Assembly: GCA_032158295.1 (NCBI GenBank)
Contig: CM063246.1
Location: 12,401,608-12,465,607, forward strand
DNA length: 64,000 bases
Reading direction: 5' to 3'
Source of the DNA: Pycnopodia helianthoides
Lineage: Eukaryota > Echinodermata > Asteroidea > Forcipulatida > Asteriidae
Shown here: piece after piece, positions 12,763 through 49,456 of the stretch
Layout: each line of letters begins with the position of its first letter
How positions within the stretch are numbered: the first letter of the stretch is position 1
Translations under genes and position numbers: made by a program
Notes under the pieces: generated by a model
What the model was told of the DNA's origin: nothing
The model's input: only the letters and a program-made list of their open reading frames with translations
The model's database searches: none

Positions 12763-13069
12763 AACCAGCGCTGTGTGAATGAAGAGTAGAAAGTACTTGA
12801 GCTTGTTGAATACAAGATCTGCAAAGAGTTACTCAATATTTTTTGTGGTGTTCCATTTGGTGTCTTTGCAACAAAAAGTGTACGCATGATTGTGGCTGTG
12901 CACTCATCGTTTTACAAGCGGCATCAGTTACAAAGATTTTCCCCTGAAGGGAAGGGTATAAAGTAATTTTTTTAAGAAGGGCAGATTCATTCTGTCTAGT
13001 TTGGAAGAAACAACATAATAGTCAACCTACAAAATAAAAACTACATTTAAGTTTTTAATTTGGTTTTAC

Positions 13070-13385
13070 CCTTTCACCAATGTGTATTTAAGCACTGTAT
13101 ACTCAGTACTTTGCCAAGCTCAGTACTTTCCACAGTTTAAATTCTTTATCCCCGATGCAAAAATTAACAATCTATTAAATCGTTGCAATACCCGCTGCTA
13201 AGGATTCAAACTACCTCTAGCCATCGGGCTAGCTCGATGGTCTAGTGGTAAGACATCTACTCTAGCAATGCAAAGGTCGTGGGTTCGAATCCCATCCGAG
13301 TGATTTGCCTATGTGGATTTTTTTCACAGAGCTCGGGAAAGTGCTGAGTATACAGTGCTTAATACACATCGGTGCATGGGGAAAA
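13070..13385 (+). mobile_element. tRNA-core TIR element, copy B
   Basis: The left arm 'tgtgtatttaagcactgta' then 'tactcagtacttt' (13081-13112) is mirrored by 'aaagtgctgagtatacagtg' and 'cttaatacacatcggtg' (13339-13374). Between them, 13230-13302 is tRNA-like: TGGTCTAGTGGTAAGACATC (A box) and GGGTTCGAATCCC (B box), with five pairable acceptor positions. This is the best-preserved core of the family, but the anticodon arm is irregular, so it is probably a tRNA-derived element and not a tRNA gene. Confidence 0.7.
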
Positions 13386-14024
13386 CCAAATTAACATGCA
13401 CAAATTAACATCTGTTGTATTGAAGTTAGCTCACTTTTTCAAGACTGTAACTGGATCATAGTTGTTCTAGTGATGTTAAATATAAATTTCTTAGCTCTCT
13501 TTCCCTGCCAGTTTTTACTGCAATACAGACTCAAAGCAAGCTGTTTCACTGGCATATTTTATCAGAAAACTTTGATGTGCCTTACTAAAATCTAGTTGCA
13601 GATTTATTGAATGTTTATTTTGTTTGTATCATTTAAAAGAAATTATTTTTCATGTAATAAATAAACAAAATTGCCCATCATGAGAAATGACCCTAGAAAG
13701 GAATATGTCATCATGAAGCTTTGATTTCTTGCTTAAGTTTCCTCAATAAAGTTCAACACAAAAACATTTGACTGTTATTGCGCTTGAAAAAAAAATCTGT
13801 TTCGAATAGTATCACTTTAAACATATGGTCAAATTTGTCTGCACAAACATTTCCCCTTAACTTGCTTTCCCAGAAAAAACCCCCAGAAAGTTCCAACTAT
13901 GAGGAAACACTAGATTTACTGCGAACAAAAAATAACAAAGAATTAAAAATATGAAGTTGAAAATTCAGTCTGCCTTTTTCCTGCCCATAAAAGCCGCGGA
14001 GTCATCGCCAGCCCATCCCCTCAA

Positions 14025-14112
14025 CCAATCAGAGGATAATGTGGTCTTCCTGTTGACACACCACGAAGATTACATGACTTCCTGTAAAGGCAGTTTGGTT
14101 CCCCGATAAAAA
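14025..14112 (+). promoter_or_regulatory. Candidate promoter of beta-tubulin gene 1 (CCAAT plus TATA-like)
   Basis: A CCAAT box in AACCAATCAGAGG (14025-14029) is followed about 76 bp later by GATAAAAAAT (14105-14114), with two CTTCCTG (ETS-like) motifs between them. If used, transcription would start near 14.13 kb, leaving a ~550-nt leader before the ATG at 14685. The call rests on motif spacing alone. Confidence 0.3.
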
Positions 14113-14684
14113 ATCTCTGTAAATCTGACTGCTTCAAACCAAGAGGTTTTTTAAGTGTGCTGTTCAGAAGGCAGGGTTACTCAAAATATCAAGCAATTTG
14201 TTAAATTCAGGGTTTTTTTGTTTTACAAATGATGTGGAAATCGTAGGGATTTGTTTATTTTTTCAAACTGACAATCAAAGTTGTAATGAAGTGAACCAAA
14301 AATGGTGTAAACTGGAGTTAGGTTTCCAGCGGCATTTCATTTTTATATCATTTTGCGATATACAGTTTTAACATTTTCAAATTAACCGTCAAGAAACCTA
14401 ATGAGCCTTCAGATGTATTGGTTTAAATCTCAAGTTTTTTCCATGAATTAAGAAGCACCATAATTTGTGCATAATTTGTCAGCAGTGTGTGACCTCTTTA
14501 ATGCAACCCTGGACACGTAAAAGCCCAACCTGAGAAAGTCTCTCCCCCTCTTTCATTTCCCTGTACTCAGGTCAGACGGAGAGACACTACCTGGACTTGT
14601 GAGAGACTGTCTAGAATCTTTCCTTCAGACGTTCTCTATTGCCGTTCTCTCTATTGCCGCTCGTTGTGACGCTGATTTATCAAG

Positions 14685-32374
<17,690 letters not shown>

Positions 32375-32921
32375 GCATTCCTCCCTCCTCTTCTCATTTA
32401 ATTGCTGCGAATTACAAGTTTCAAGTTCAGTCAGAAACCCGACTGAGCCAACCCAGGCTCATCATAGATTGCCATTCCCCTTGCCACAATGAAAAATGAA
32501 TGTGTTTATAATGTAAACAACTTGCTTAAAGATTTCCAGCTCGTTCAAATCCATTTTCCAGAGTATTTTCAACCATGCAATGTTTCAGTGTTTTGTGAGA
32601 TATTATTTTGATCAATCAGGCGATCATAATGGGCTCCTTTTCTCAGCAATGGTTCAAGTTTTTTCAACTGGTCAGTTAAAAAAAACCTGTGGATCAAGAC
32701 AGTGTTGCCAATTTTGGAGAACCAAGTTACTTTCATTAATTAGATACCAAAGTAGAGTATTATAACACTATAAAGAACTTATGGAGGTTCTGATAATAGC
32801 GTTTTTCCTCCAATGTAACACCCACATCTATGTGGACAAGGTCAGAAATGAAATGCTCTCTTAAAACGTTCTCATTTTTTCAAAGCGCCATTTCTTTATA
32901 AAGCTAGCATTGTTGAAGAAG

Positions 32922-32927
32922 AATAAA
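32922..32927 (+). terminator. Candidate polyadenylation signal, gene 1
   Basis: AATAAA about 550 nt after the stop codon, the first perfect match downstream. Distance and use are unverified. Confidence 0.4.
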
Positions 32928-33034
32928 TATCTGTTTAAATCAAAATATCAATTAATTATTACAGACCTTATAAAGGTTCATTGCAGTTTTGTGCAATACA
33001 TCAAAATGATTCAGGTTGGTTGCTTACTTTAAAG

Positions 33035-33663
33035 ACATTTCTTTTTACTGAAGCTTCCTTTGTTGGATTTTCCTTTACCGGGGCTTCCTTTACTGCGGCT
33101 TTCTTTTCTAGAGTTTCATTAACTGGAGCTTTCCTAACTGGAACTTCCTTTACTGGAGCTTCCTTTGCTAGAGCTTCTTTTAGTGGAGCTTCCTTAACTG
33201 AGCTTCCCTAACTGAGCTCCTTTACTGGAGCTTCCTTTGCTAGAGCTTCTTTTATGGAGCTTCCTTAACTGGAGCTTCCCTAACTGGACTTCCTTTGCTA
33301 GAGCTTCTTTTAGTGGAGCTTCCTTAACTGGAGCTTCCCTAACTGGAGCTTCCTTTACTGAGCTTCCTTTGCTAGAGCTTCTTTAGTGGAGCTTCCTTAA
33401 CTGGAGCTTCCCTAACTGGAGCTTCCTTGCTAGACTTCTTTAGTGGAGCTTCCTTAACTGAGCTTCCCTAACTGGAGCTTCCTTTGCTGGAGCTTCCTTG
33501 CTGAGCTTCCTAAACTGAAACTTCCTTTACTGAAGCTTCCTTACTTGGATATTCTGTTACTGGAGCTTCCTTAACTGGAGCTTCCTTACTGACTGGAGCT
33601 TCCTTAACTAAAGCTTCCTCTACCGGAGTTTCCTTTTTCCGGAATTACTTTTACTGGAGCTTG
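33035..33663. repeat. Imperfect 15-bp tandem array
   Basis: About forty degenerate units of ACTGGAGCTTCCTTT, with GCTAGAGCTTC and AACTGGAGCTTCC variants. The first part translates as a pentapeptide-like ladder (FTGASFTAAF, FTGASFARAS) because the unit is 15 bp. Single-base length changes soon break the frame, so it is a minisatellite and not a pentapeptide-repeat gene. Confidence 0.9.
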
Positions 33664-35424
33664 TTGTGTGATCATTCCCAAGGCAAAGTAGAATAATGCT
33701 TACACTTTATTTTATAAGTCACTATCTTTGAATATTGGTTATTGTTCTTAGTTGCCGATGGAAAGGAATGTTTAGTCAAAGCCATTCAAATGAGTTTCTG
33801 GTCTGTTTCAGAATAATGTTCTCAGTAGGAAAAAAAGTTACTGTAATAAACCACCCTTCTGTGTCATAGGAAGCGAGGAAAATAAGTTAAAATGCGTTTA
33901 CTGATGTGTTGTTTCGGCAAATGCATTGGCCGGCCATACCGCTTGTACTATCCCACGACCATACCATACCACTGAGGTATATATTATTACTTTGACAAAA
34001 GGTGCATCTTCCTGTAAAATTGTCAAACCAAAAGACGAAAAAACTGTCATGGTAGCAGCCATGGTATTCTTTATATTTTAGTATTTCCGATTTGTTTGCC
34101 TTCAGAAATCGGTAAGATCATCAAATAGCCTTTTAAAATTCCCAATCATTAGAGTCCACCATATTCAGGTCGGTCCTGCTGCTCCAGATTGTTGTCAATG
34201 GTCAAATATAACCTCTGAGTAGTAGGGCCAGTTGGAAAGCGTTGATCCTTTGGCCGAGTCTGGAACTGAGGTCTATTTTCCCCCAACAGTTTTCGGTAGA
34301 GACTTCCTGAGGTCAGGTTCAATATAAAAAGAAAGGCCATTTCTTCCTCCAGGGAGTGATAAGACTCTGGACATTCCGAAACATCACCTCTGGGTGCCAA
34401 GAGTAATGAAAGACCGTATATTAAAACCAACATATCTAACAGTTGTATTATTGTTTATTTAGCCCCAATGACCACATTGTGGTGATAGTGACAAGCGTCG
34501 AAACGTTACGTGTTCGAATCCACGTGGACAACAAACTTTATGAGTCACGCGATGTTGTGCTGATTACAGTTATGCTTGTGACAACCTTTTTTGAATGATA
34601 AAACGTGCTTGGATTAATCCCCGCTATTTACATAAAGCTGATGTGTGAAGAATTAAAGTTCCTGGAAAATGGTTGAAAAGGTAACAACCGAACCTGAATA
34701 GAGTTGTGATTTCTGCGCTTCGGTCCACCTTTTTTTTATATATAACCTTTGTACATTTATGATATATTTAATGTGTTTCGCATTTGAAGTGGAAAGAGAA
34801 TGGGTTTTCTTTCATCAGGAGTCAATCCAGGGTCCACGCTTTCAAAGGCTTGATTGCAATACTTACCGTACCGGCCGACCTTGAAATGAACAGCCCCCCC
34901 CCCCCCCCACCACCACCACCACCACCACACCCTATATGTTATGTTATCCTTAGTTGTGGTTTTTTAAAAAGTATGCAATTTGTTTTCCCTTTCATAACTA
35001 GTATGACTATTGTGTTTTCTTTCATCACGGAGTCAATGTTCCATGATTTCAAAGAAATGTGTGCTACTATAGTACTATCACCTCCTGACTTTGAAGTTGA
35101 ACAGTCCAACCCTTCCGAACAGAAACACAAACATACTCCAGGCTCGATCTCACAAGGAGCTAAGATTGATCTTAACTCCTAGTCAATCTTAATTGCTAAG
35201 TAAAGTATGATGTCATAATACAAATCATGACGGTACTCTGACAGCTCATCTTGAGATTTAGTGCTTTGTGGAATCATCGAGCCTAAACGGAACCAAAGTT
35301 CTATGAAGACGCCTTCCATTTTTACTCCTAGATGAGGACACACAAGAAACACCATACAAAAGTCTCGAGCTAGTAGCGAGCTGTGCCAAATTTCATTAAG
35401 GAGTTAAGCAGAAAAAAATACTGC

Positions 35425-35774
35425 TTAAAGGCAGAGTATACCTTTGGTATAGTTGTCAAAGACTATTATCCTCACTTGGTGTATCCCAACACATACATCA
35501 AATAACAAAGCTGTGAAAATTTGGGCTCAATTGGTTTTCATCGAAGTTGCAAGAAAGCAGTGAAAGAAAAAACACCCATTGTTAGAATTGTGTGCTTTCA
35601 AATGCCTGAATTTAGTGAGAAATAACCTCTTTCTCAAAAACTACTTGACTTCAGAGGGAGTCGTTTCTCACAATGTTTTATACTATCAGCAGCTCTCAGG
35701 TGCTTCTTATAACAAGCAAGTTTTTAGGGTAATTAATTTCTTGAGTAATTACCAAAAGTATCCACTGCCTTTAA
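35425..35774. mobile_element. TTAA-flanked MITE, family 2
   Basis: TTAAAGGCAGAGTATACCTT at the left, TATCCACTGCCTTTAA at the right, ~350 bp. Shares 'gaaataacctctttctcaaa' and 'aattaccaaa' type blocks with 51482-51856. Confidence 0.75.
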
Positions 35775-36214
35775 CAAATAATCCCATCTGAGCAAAGGAT
35801 GGGCACTAGTCGCAACGATGTCAACTTTTTGTGCTCACAGCATCATATAAATTAGGCCCAGAACTGTGTGTTGACCGAAATCATTCTTGTGTTGGACTGT
35901 AACATCTCTACTTTTTAGAAATAAATCCCTAGTGGAAAGAACAAAGTTTCCTTGGTCTGGTAACGAAGTGATCTATGGGATAAACATGGTGCCACATGGC
36001 TCATTTACATGAGCTGCTTCAAGCGGGGAACCAGTCATTAACTAACAGAACTTCCTTATTTGGTATTTTGTACCCATTTTCCCTCAGCAATTACTGTCTG
36101 TGCTTAGCAGTTGTGTACTTGTAAACAGCTCTATTTGAAATTCTAAAATATTAGGGTGATTTATAGCAAGTACAGGTGCACTCGATCAGCAAGTGCAGTG
36201 ATTTCACCTCCAGA

Positions 36215-36425
36215 TCTGATAAGCTAACGCGTAACCAGCGGAGGGGCAGGAGGGAGAGAGCCTCCCGCGATCTGAACCCTTGCCCCCCCTCTTGCCCACC
36301 CAAATGAGATTTAAAAAAATGCACAAATAAATAGTTCGATAGATCAATAGCTCCCCACCCCAAATTATACTTTTGCCCCCCCCCCCCAAAAAAAAGTCTT
36401 GTACTTTGCCACTGCAGATATGAAA
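36215..36425. repeat. Dispersed repeat shared with 43410-43560
   Basis: 'caaatgagatttaaaaaaat' then 'gcacaaataaatagttcgat' and a poly-C stretch match 'aaaatgagatcgaaaaaaat' then 'gcacaaattagttcgat' at 43460-43495. Function and family unknown. Confidence 0.6.
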
Positions 36426-37069
36426 AAATAAGTACAACATTTCAATGAATTTTTCCTAACTTCTTAAAATAAAAAATTATCAGACATAATTTTTCCCACA
36501 GGTGCCTGTGAGTTCGGTGTCCTTGTATAGGCATCTACAGGCAATTATTGTCTCTACTATGGTGTGAGACATGTGCATACTGTGTGGGCAACCACGATGA
36601 TTTGTGCGTGCGCATTGAACCGTTGTGACGCGGTGCGATTTTTCAAGTATAATTTCCATATTAATCAACCGAGTTCAATTGAAATAACGAAACGCTTTTT
36701 TTAACGCCCAAAATGGTTTCCACCTATAATTACTTCAATCAAGCAAGTCAAGATCTATTTGCAATCACAGAATACACTTAAACTGTATTTCCAATCGATA
36801 CTACTTAAATAGACACTCAAAGAAACCTGCGCGTGCGGTTCATTGCAACTATCAGTCTGCCAGCAAGAAAAATAGTCCTGGTTGTTATGATAAGCATATG
36901 CGCGGATGTACACACCGTTAAGTCTTTATGGAGCCATGCCGGGTGGGTGCTGTTGATGAATAAGGGGGCACACTCTGTCAAAGCTCACCAGTCGTGAAGG
37001 AGGAGACAGATCAGCACAGATTTTCAAGCCCTGAGTACTTTTGAAACTCAATTTTTGTTTCCAGTCATC

Positions 37070-41225
<4,156 letters not shown>

Positions 41226-41265
41226 GAAGTCTTAATTCCCCAAAATGATGGAACAACTCAACGAC

Positions 41266-41271
41266 AATAAA
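41266..41271 (+). terminator. Polyadenylation signal, gene 2
   Basis: AATAAA 41 nt after the TAG, a plausible distance for a short 3' UTR. Confidence 0.6.
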
Positions 41272-41796
41272 TTAAGCCTTTTTTGCCAGAAGTTTACTTC
41301 AACCATTTGCGTTAACTGGTCTTGAATGTCCCTCTATAGGGGCGTGGCTGTCCCCTCGCATTCGTAAGATTTTCCAAGACCGCAGCTTCTCTCCAGTTAG
41401 ATCCTTGCCCAGTTAGTCTTAGGCCTGAATGGACTATAAATGAGGGAACTCTTTAGCACAAGACTGAACAATAATTTGCATATTAAAAACGAAGACAAAG
41501 TGCGTCAACAAGAGATAGGTGTTCCTACATGTTGTTATTGTTTCACCTGTCTTAATTTTGTTTTTCCAATACAAAGAATTCGGACCAAAGGTGGAAGAAA
41601 TCGGATCACTATATACGAAAATGTCATCGTCAAATTTCATCTTAATCAAAACCGCCAGTGGGAGGTTTTAAAAATCGCACCAAATAAAAATCCCATCACA
41701 TCAGTTTTTATCTGACAACTTTGAGGCGTGTGGAACATTTTCAGTGAGAGGAGTTTCGTATTTGAGGGAGTTAATTTTAAAATTGGGGGAAAGACT

Positions 41797-41965
41797 GGCC
41801 TGGAATTTCATTGTTGGTTGAGAGGGCATGGCCATTTTAATTTTGCATATGGGGCATTTCCATGGGGAAAATCTTCTAGTCTGTTGGAAACATTTTGAAG
41901 GGGCACCAAGGCCAAGACCAGGCCAACGGTGGTCCTTCGTGGCCTCCCTGTAATTCCAGGCCTGA
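41797..41965 (+). mobile_element. ~165-bp AGGCCTGGAATTTCAT element
   Basis: GGCCTGGAATTTCATTG at the left, TGTAATTCCAGGCCTG at the right; interior 'gaaggggcaccaaggccaag'. It is the best-preserved pair of ends in the family. Confidence 0.8.
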
Positions 41966-42192
41966 AAGTCAGTTTTACCCATTCCCCTTATAAATTATTT
42001 TAAAAAGGTATTTATATGTGCTTGGTCAGGTGATGTTCGTCAGTACTTAATGTATATAAAATGCCCCTTTGTGCAGTCGTTTATCTATAAAATACTAATA
42101 TTATTAAACGAGGGAAGGTACAACAGTGATTTGAAAAACACCGGTCTTGGTAACCGCCAACACAAAACCACCATGAAACTATAAATTATCTA

Positions 42193-42297
42193 GGGTGCGT
42201 TTTCGCGGTCGTTACCAATAACTGTTTCGGCTTTGCCATTGGTTAATCACTGGGCAGTGACCGAAACAGTTATTGGTTGCGGCGCGAAAACGCACCC
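42193..42297. mobile_element. 105-bp hairpin MITE (GGGTGCGTTTTCGCG)
   Basis: GGGTGCGTTTTCGCGGTCGT and, inverted, GCGGCGCGAAAACGCACCC; CCAATAACTGTTTCGG also mirrors CCGAAACAGTTATTGG. Arms of about 40 bp surround a small loop. The ends resemble hAT-type MITEs, but no target duplication is evident. Confidence 0.7.
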
Positions 42298-42380
42298 CAA
42301 CCTCTTCTCATGTTGTTGTACCTTCCCTTGTTAAACGGATAATAATTAAGAGAGAATTAAGATTCCGATCTTCAAAATTC

Positions 42381-42794
42381 ATGTGGAAGTTTGTCGCAGT
42401 ATTGATACAGAAATCCGGATGGCGTTTTGTGAAATGTTTGCAATCTAATCCGAATCTTAAAAGTGTGTTTACATTGTTTAACTTGTTTTGTGCTGATTCT
42501 ATTGAAGAAAAGCTCTTCTTAGTGTATAAACTCGCCAATGCCGATAGTGCTGCAATTTCAGTTTTCAATGACTCTACATGGGATTCTCTGTATTTTTTGT
42601 TCTGTATATACGAGCCAGAAAACAATAAAAACAAAGTATCGAGGGAACAGTTATACGTTGTAGTGGAAACGTCGACGTTTTATGAAAACAGAAATTCAAA
42701 GTTCTTCTTAAAGTGCGCTCATTTGGAAAGGTTAATAAAAGTTCTGCATTTCACATTAACTTTGTCAGTTTCTTCCTTCATAAAAATTGTGTGA
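42381..42794 (+). other. Unrecognised 137-codon ORF
   Basis: ATG at 42381; the frame is open upstream to 42273, inside the hairpin element. The peptide is mixed in composition (CADSIEEKLFLVYKLANADS, EPENNKNKVSREQLYVVVET) with no repeat and no motif I can name. No upstream splice acceptor or promoter is evident. It may be a relic of a mobile element. Confidence 0.2.
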
Positions 42795-45700
42795 AAACAT
42801 TATTCATCAACCTCATACTGAACCAAAAATTGTTCTCTTCTATAATTATTCCGCTGATTATTGTCAAAAGATTGCTTTTTTTTTAAAGGTCTCCCTCTTT
42901 GTTGGCGTGACCAGTTTACTGTAGCACCGTGTGTGTTTGACACTGGTCCTCTCGGTAGCCCCAGTGTACTATAGCTCTTGTTTAAGGAGGGCATGGGTAC
43001 CAGTGCAGACTTGGCAATTAACTGCGTAGCAACACCGTTGCATGTAAACATTGCTCACCATAGAAGCTTCGATGCTTGTTATAGCGTAACAAGTAAAACA
43101 GTACCCACCCCCCCTCACACACACACCTCAACATAGGACTCAGAAATGGCAATGAATAAAAATTAATATTTAGGCCTGAACAGCCTTTGTGACAAATTAT
43201 GCCAACCATCTAATTGTGACATGCCTCGAATTCTTTTGGAAGAAAATATATTTGATATAGCTATAACATAATCTTTATGGTTTATTAAACAATATGAAAT
43301 TGTTGAATAATGATTTTCGGAATTTAGGGCCTAGGCCTAACCCGTTTAAACCGTTTTATTTAGTTCATCTAGCGAACTGGCGTAACGCCGAAAAATGGCG
43401 TTCTCGCTCTTCTCAAAAAGGGCTCCGATGGGGCGGAGCTTGCTCCCTCCTCTTTCCCAAAATGAGATCGAAAAAAATGCACAAATTAGTTCGATATGAA
43501 CCGGCCCCAAACTACGTCTTTTCCCCCACTTGCCTCCCCCCTCCCCCCACACACACCAAATGAAAGTGTGTGGTTCGCAGCCGTCATGCCCATACAGGCC
43601 CGAACTTGAAGTTTTGTTTAAAAAATATTTAAAAAAAACAGCAACTCATTTGCCTGTGTGTAAGCCTACAATTTCAGTTGCAACATTGAACATGTTAGTA
43701 ATTTTGAAATGCCCACATCTTTATGTTTTTGTTACCCGACTATTCCGAAGCCGGCCCGGTTCACCACCAGTATACGGTGCCACGACAGATTAGTTCGGTT
43801 TGGTGCAATTCAGTGGTCATGACCATTGAACAACCGATGGAAACTTACCCAGCTTTTGGGGGATTATCTACCCCTTCTCTAACCCCAACCTACATCCCAA
43901 GCTTTTTACACAGTCTCTCATAATCAAAGAAGAAAAACACTGTATAGTTGCCCATAAAAAAATGATCTGATACGAGAGCAGTGGTTGCTATCCTACACTC
44001 TGTCACAAATCGGTCTGCTATAGTAAGAGGCTATAATATACAATGCCAATCAATCACTACAATTTATTAAAAAAAACATTTTATTTGAATCATCTTCTAT
44101 CTGCACAACAAGTAGTTTTTTTTATATTATGGTTCACTCTATCACTATTTACATGGAATACTATAGAGCATCACATGCAGTGCCAGCTCAGAGATAGCGC
44201 TCGTAATGGCCGCCCCCATTTGTTGTTACTAGCCTAGCAACAAACCACGTGACCAGTAGGGTAATCTCGATCAATAATATTGATCGCCAAAAAGGAGGTT
44301 CCACTTTGGAATGTGTCGGAATGTTTTATCAATACACAGAGTACACTGGCATTTAAAAAAACACACAATGTGGGTTTCAAGTATAGCATCGATAAATTTT
44401 CTGTAAAGAAAAGACTTGCTTGAGAAAATTGTGCATAGGCCTACTCGTGACCTCATTTTGACTTGGCCTTAAGGATATATGATATTTTAAATAACTGACG
44501 ATGGCTGGAAAAACTATTGCATTTTTCCGTTTCCATAATTAAGAGAGTCTGTACGAATGTTCTTCACTTATAAATATATAGGCACAAAATCCCTACTACC
44601 TCCCCCCCCAAAAAAAAGGGGGGGGGAGAAGAAGAAGTAATGATCAAATGCTTGCTTTTTAAAAACATTTAGTGGGTTTGTGTGATGTTTATTTGAAAGA
44701 GAGGACATGAATGGATGTCGAATGGGTGTACTTTTCCTCCTGCGATAGGCATAGCTTTAATAATACTGTGGGTCCTATACTGCTCTATCTGTAGCTCCAT
44801 GGCTCTATCAACGCTTCTCGACATAGGCCTAAAATGAGTAAGGTCTTTCAACTCAAAAGTGGCAAGGATTCTTTTATTACCACAGTTTGCATTTTTTAGC
44901 GGGTTGAATTTTGAATGCAATCCATGATTCACTTTACACTGTGCAATTTGCGAAAAACTAATCACACAGCAGAAAAATTAGCTCAAAGAAAATCATCGGG
45001 CCTTACTCTCCCTCCTCCTAATACACCAAAAATGAATTAAATACTGGCGGGGCAAAAAAAGCGACAACAACAGTTAATTCAAAGAACACAGATTGTACAT
45101 TTAAACCAAAAGAAAACCCAGAAAAACTTTGAGACTAAAAGTATAGTAAAACTTTAATGCACCATGATTGCAAATGCACCATCAGCCAAAACACACGTCG
45201 ATTTCAGCGACGTACATTATGTACAGTCGGTGAAACACAAGTAGCTAGGCCTATGCCAAAATTATTTATCGTTTTAATACTTTTCTGAGAGACATTCATT
45301 CTAAAAGCGTAAATTTACCTGTTAAAAAAATTTGATATGAATAACGGAAAAACCTAACCCCCAAAACGTCGATGACACCACGTCATGACTTAAGTTTTGT
45401 TTTGGCTAGATAGATGTTCGTTTCTTATTTTTTTTTAACCAGCCATAGGCCTACTTGATAAATCCATAAATCATTCATATCTATCACAGCGAAAAGGTAT
45501 ATCCGGCGTGAATATTGAAAAATTAATGCAAGATATTTCCAATAATTTATAACTATTATCTTTGTAATGAAAGAATAATACACTAATATTTCAGGACTAT
45601 CTGACAACTATGCCTACGTCATGTTGCTAAGCTGAAAGCTCGTGTCAACAACCCGTTCCATTTTGTTTGTACTGTTTGTACTAAAAGCTAATCCCGAACA

Positions 45701-46083
45701 ACCGTCTCTCTGGTGATAAGGTGTTTTTAAATGTATGCAATGCGGTAACTAGCCGGCCTAGTGCCTGTTTACCGCCACGTTGCCCGCGGTGCGACGTCAA
45801 TGGTTCGCGATTAAACACGGTGCATTGATACGACAGTTCGGGAACCATTGATTCAGTCGTTATGGCAATGCGGAAGAATATTCCTAATTTTTAAAGCTAT
45901 TTTTGAGATTTCAGTGTTTTCCAACTAAAACTTACTATAAAAAATACGCATTACTTGTAATTACTGGCTGATTAACATTTTCCAGGCTGTATTTAATTTT
46001 AATAATAAATTTTTGTAATGACACACACGTAAAATTCCATTTTGTCCTACTTTATTCCACGCGGAAGACTCACCTGAAAATTG

Positions 46084-46091
46084 TTTAAAAG
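46084..46091 (+). promoter_or_regulatory. TATA-like box of gene 3
   Basis: TTTAAAAG about 110 bp upstream of the ATG at 46200, which would give a leader of roughly 80 nt. Motif only. Confidence 0.4.
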
Positions 46092-46199
46092 AGGAGCTCC
46101 AACGGCCACATTCCACATTCCATCCTGACTCCACAAGCAAGAATAGTGGTTGAACAACTTTATTTATTTTAATTTAAACTGAACACTACCTAAATCAAA

Positions 46200-48888
<2,689 letters not shown>

Positions 48889-49450
48889 ACATAACCTCAG
48901 TTACTATCTGAACATTCATCATCAAATTAATGCCTCTCGAAATAACTTACAATCTGATTTGCCAAACTAGCAAATCTTTCAGAGAATAGTTAATGAATTT
49001 ACAAATACAGATATATGTACGGCAAAGAATATGTTGCATTTACCCCCAAGTAAATACAACACTCAATTTCATCACCATGTATTTCTTTCTCAATGCTTTT
49101 GAAGTTAAATGTTGAATTTTTACAAAGGGTGTTTGGCATATTTTTGAGTAAACTAATTAAAAACGAAATCGGCCATTTTGTTATTTAAACTTTACCTTTT
49201 GCAATAACCTGATGGTTGTTACAATCAAAAACATTTGCAAGTTTTAATAATTTTTCTAACAACAGCCGTTGAATTTTTAACCAGTTTACCAGTACACTTT
49301 GAAAACATTTTCTCAGGTGGAAGCTTCTTGCGTAATGAAATAACTGTTTTGCATGATCCTGAAACTGAAAAAAACTAACTACATTGTAATTTATCTTAAA
49401 AGAAGAACTAGTCTATCCAGACGTTTATTTTGTACAACAAATTGGAAAAA

Positions 49451-49456
49451 AATAAA
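49451..49456 (+). terminator. Candidate polyadenylation signal, gene 3
   Basis: AATAAA about 560 nt after the stop; the gene 4 candidate lies at a comparable but shorter distance in the homologous 3' flank. Confidence 0.4.

Larger units (their letters stand above)
2787..14684. other. Intergenic region between divergent PSMG4 and beta-tubulin gene 1
   Basis: About 12 kb with no convincing gene. It contains copies of several short repeat families (listed separately), a 16-bp minisatellite, homopolymer runs and short chance ORFs. It must also hold the promoters of both PSMG4 (near 2786) and tubulin gene 1 (near 14 kb). One exon-like stretch at 4807-4914 (preceded by TTGTCTCTAG, open for about 35 codons to a TGA) and one 83-codon ORF at 6954-6703 on the minus strand resemble nothing I recognise. 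Confidence 0.5.
32375..37069. other. Intergenic region between tubulin genes 1 and 2
   Basis: Holds the gene 1 3' UTR, a 15-bp array (33035-33663), a TTAA element, a poly-C/CAC tract near 34890-34927, a sequence near 34470-34530 with the 'gtcgaaacgtt' motif seen at retroelement ends, a repeat at 36215-36425, and the gene 2 promoter. Just before the gene 2 ATG, TTTTTGTTTCCAG (37052-37064) looks like a splice acceptor. A 5'-UTR intron ending 5 nt before the start codon is therefore possible. No TATA box is obvious. Confidence 0.6.
41226..46199. other. Intergenic region between tubulin genes 2 and 3
   Basis: Contains the gene 2 polyadenylation signal, a ~165-bp element, a 105-bp hairpin, an unrecognised ORF, a repeat related to 36215-36425 at 43410-43560, and AT-rich DNA. 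44200-46000 shows nothing beyond low-complexity runs. Confidence 0.6.

Noticed and set aside
13230..13302. A possible functional tRNA gene
   Set aside because: A and B boxes are good, but the anticodon arm is irregular, acceptor pairing is incomplete, and the unit sits in a repeated TIR element.
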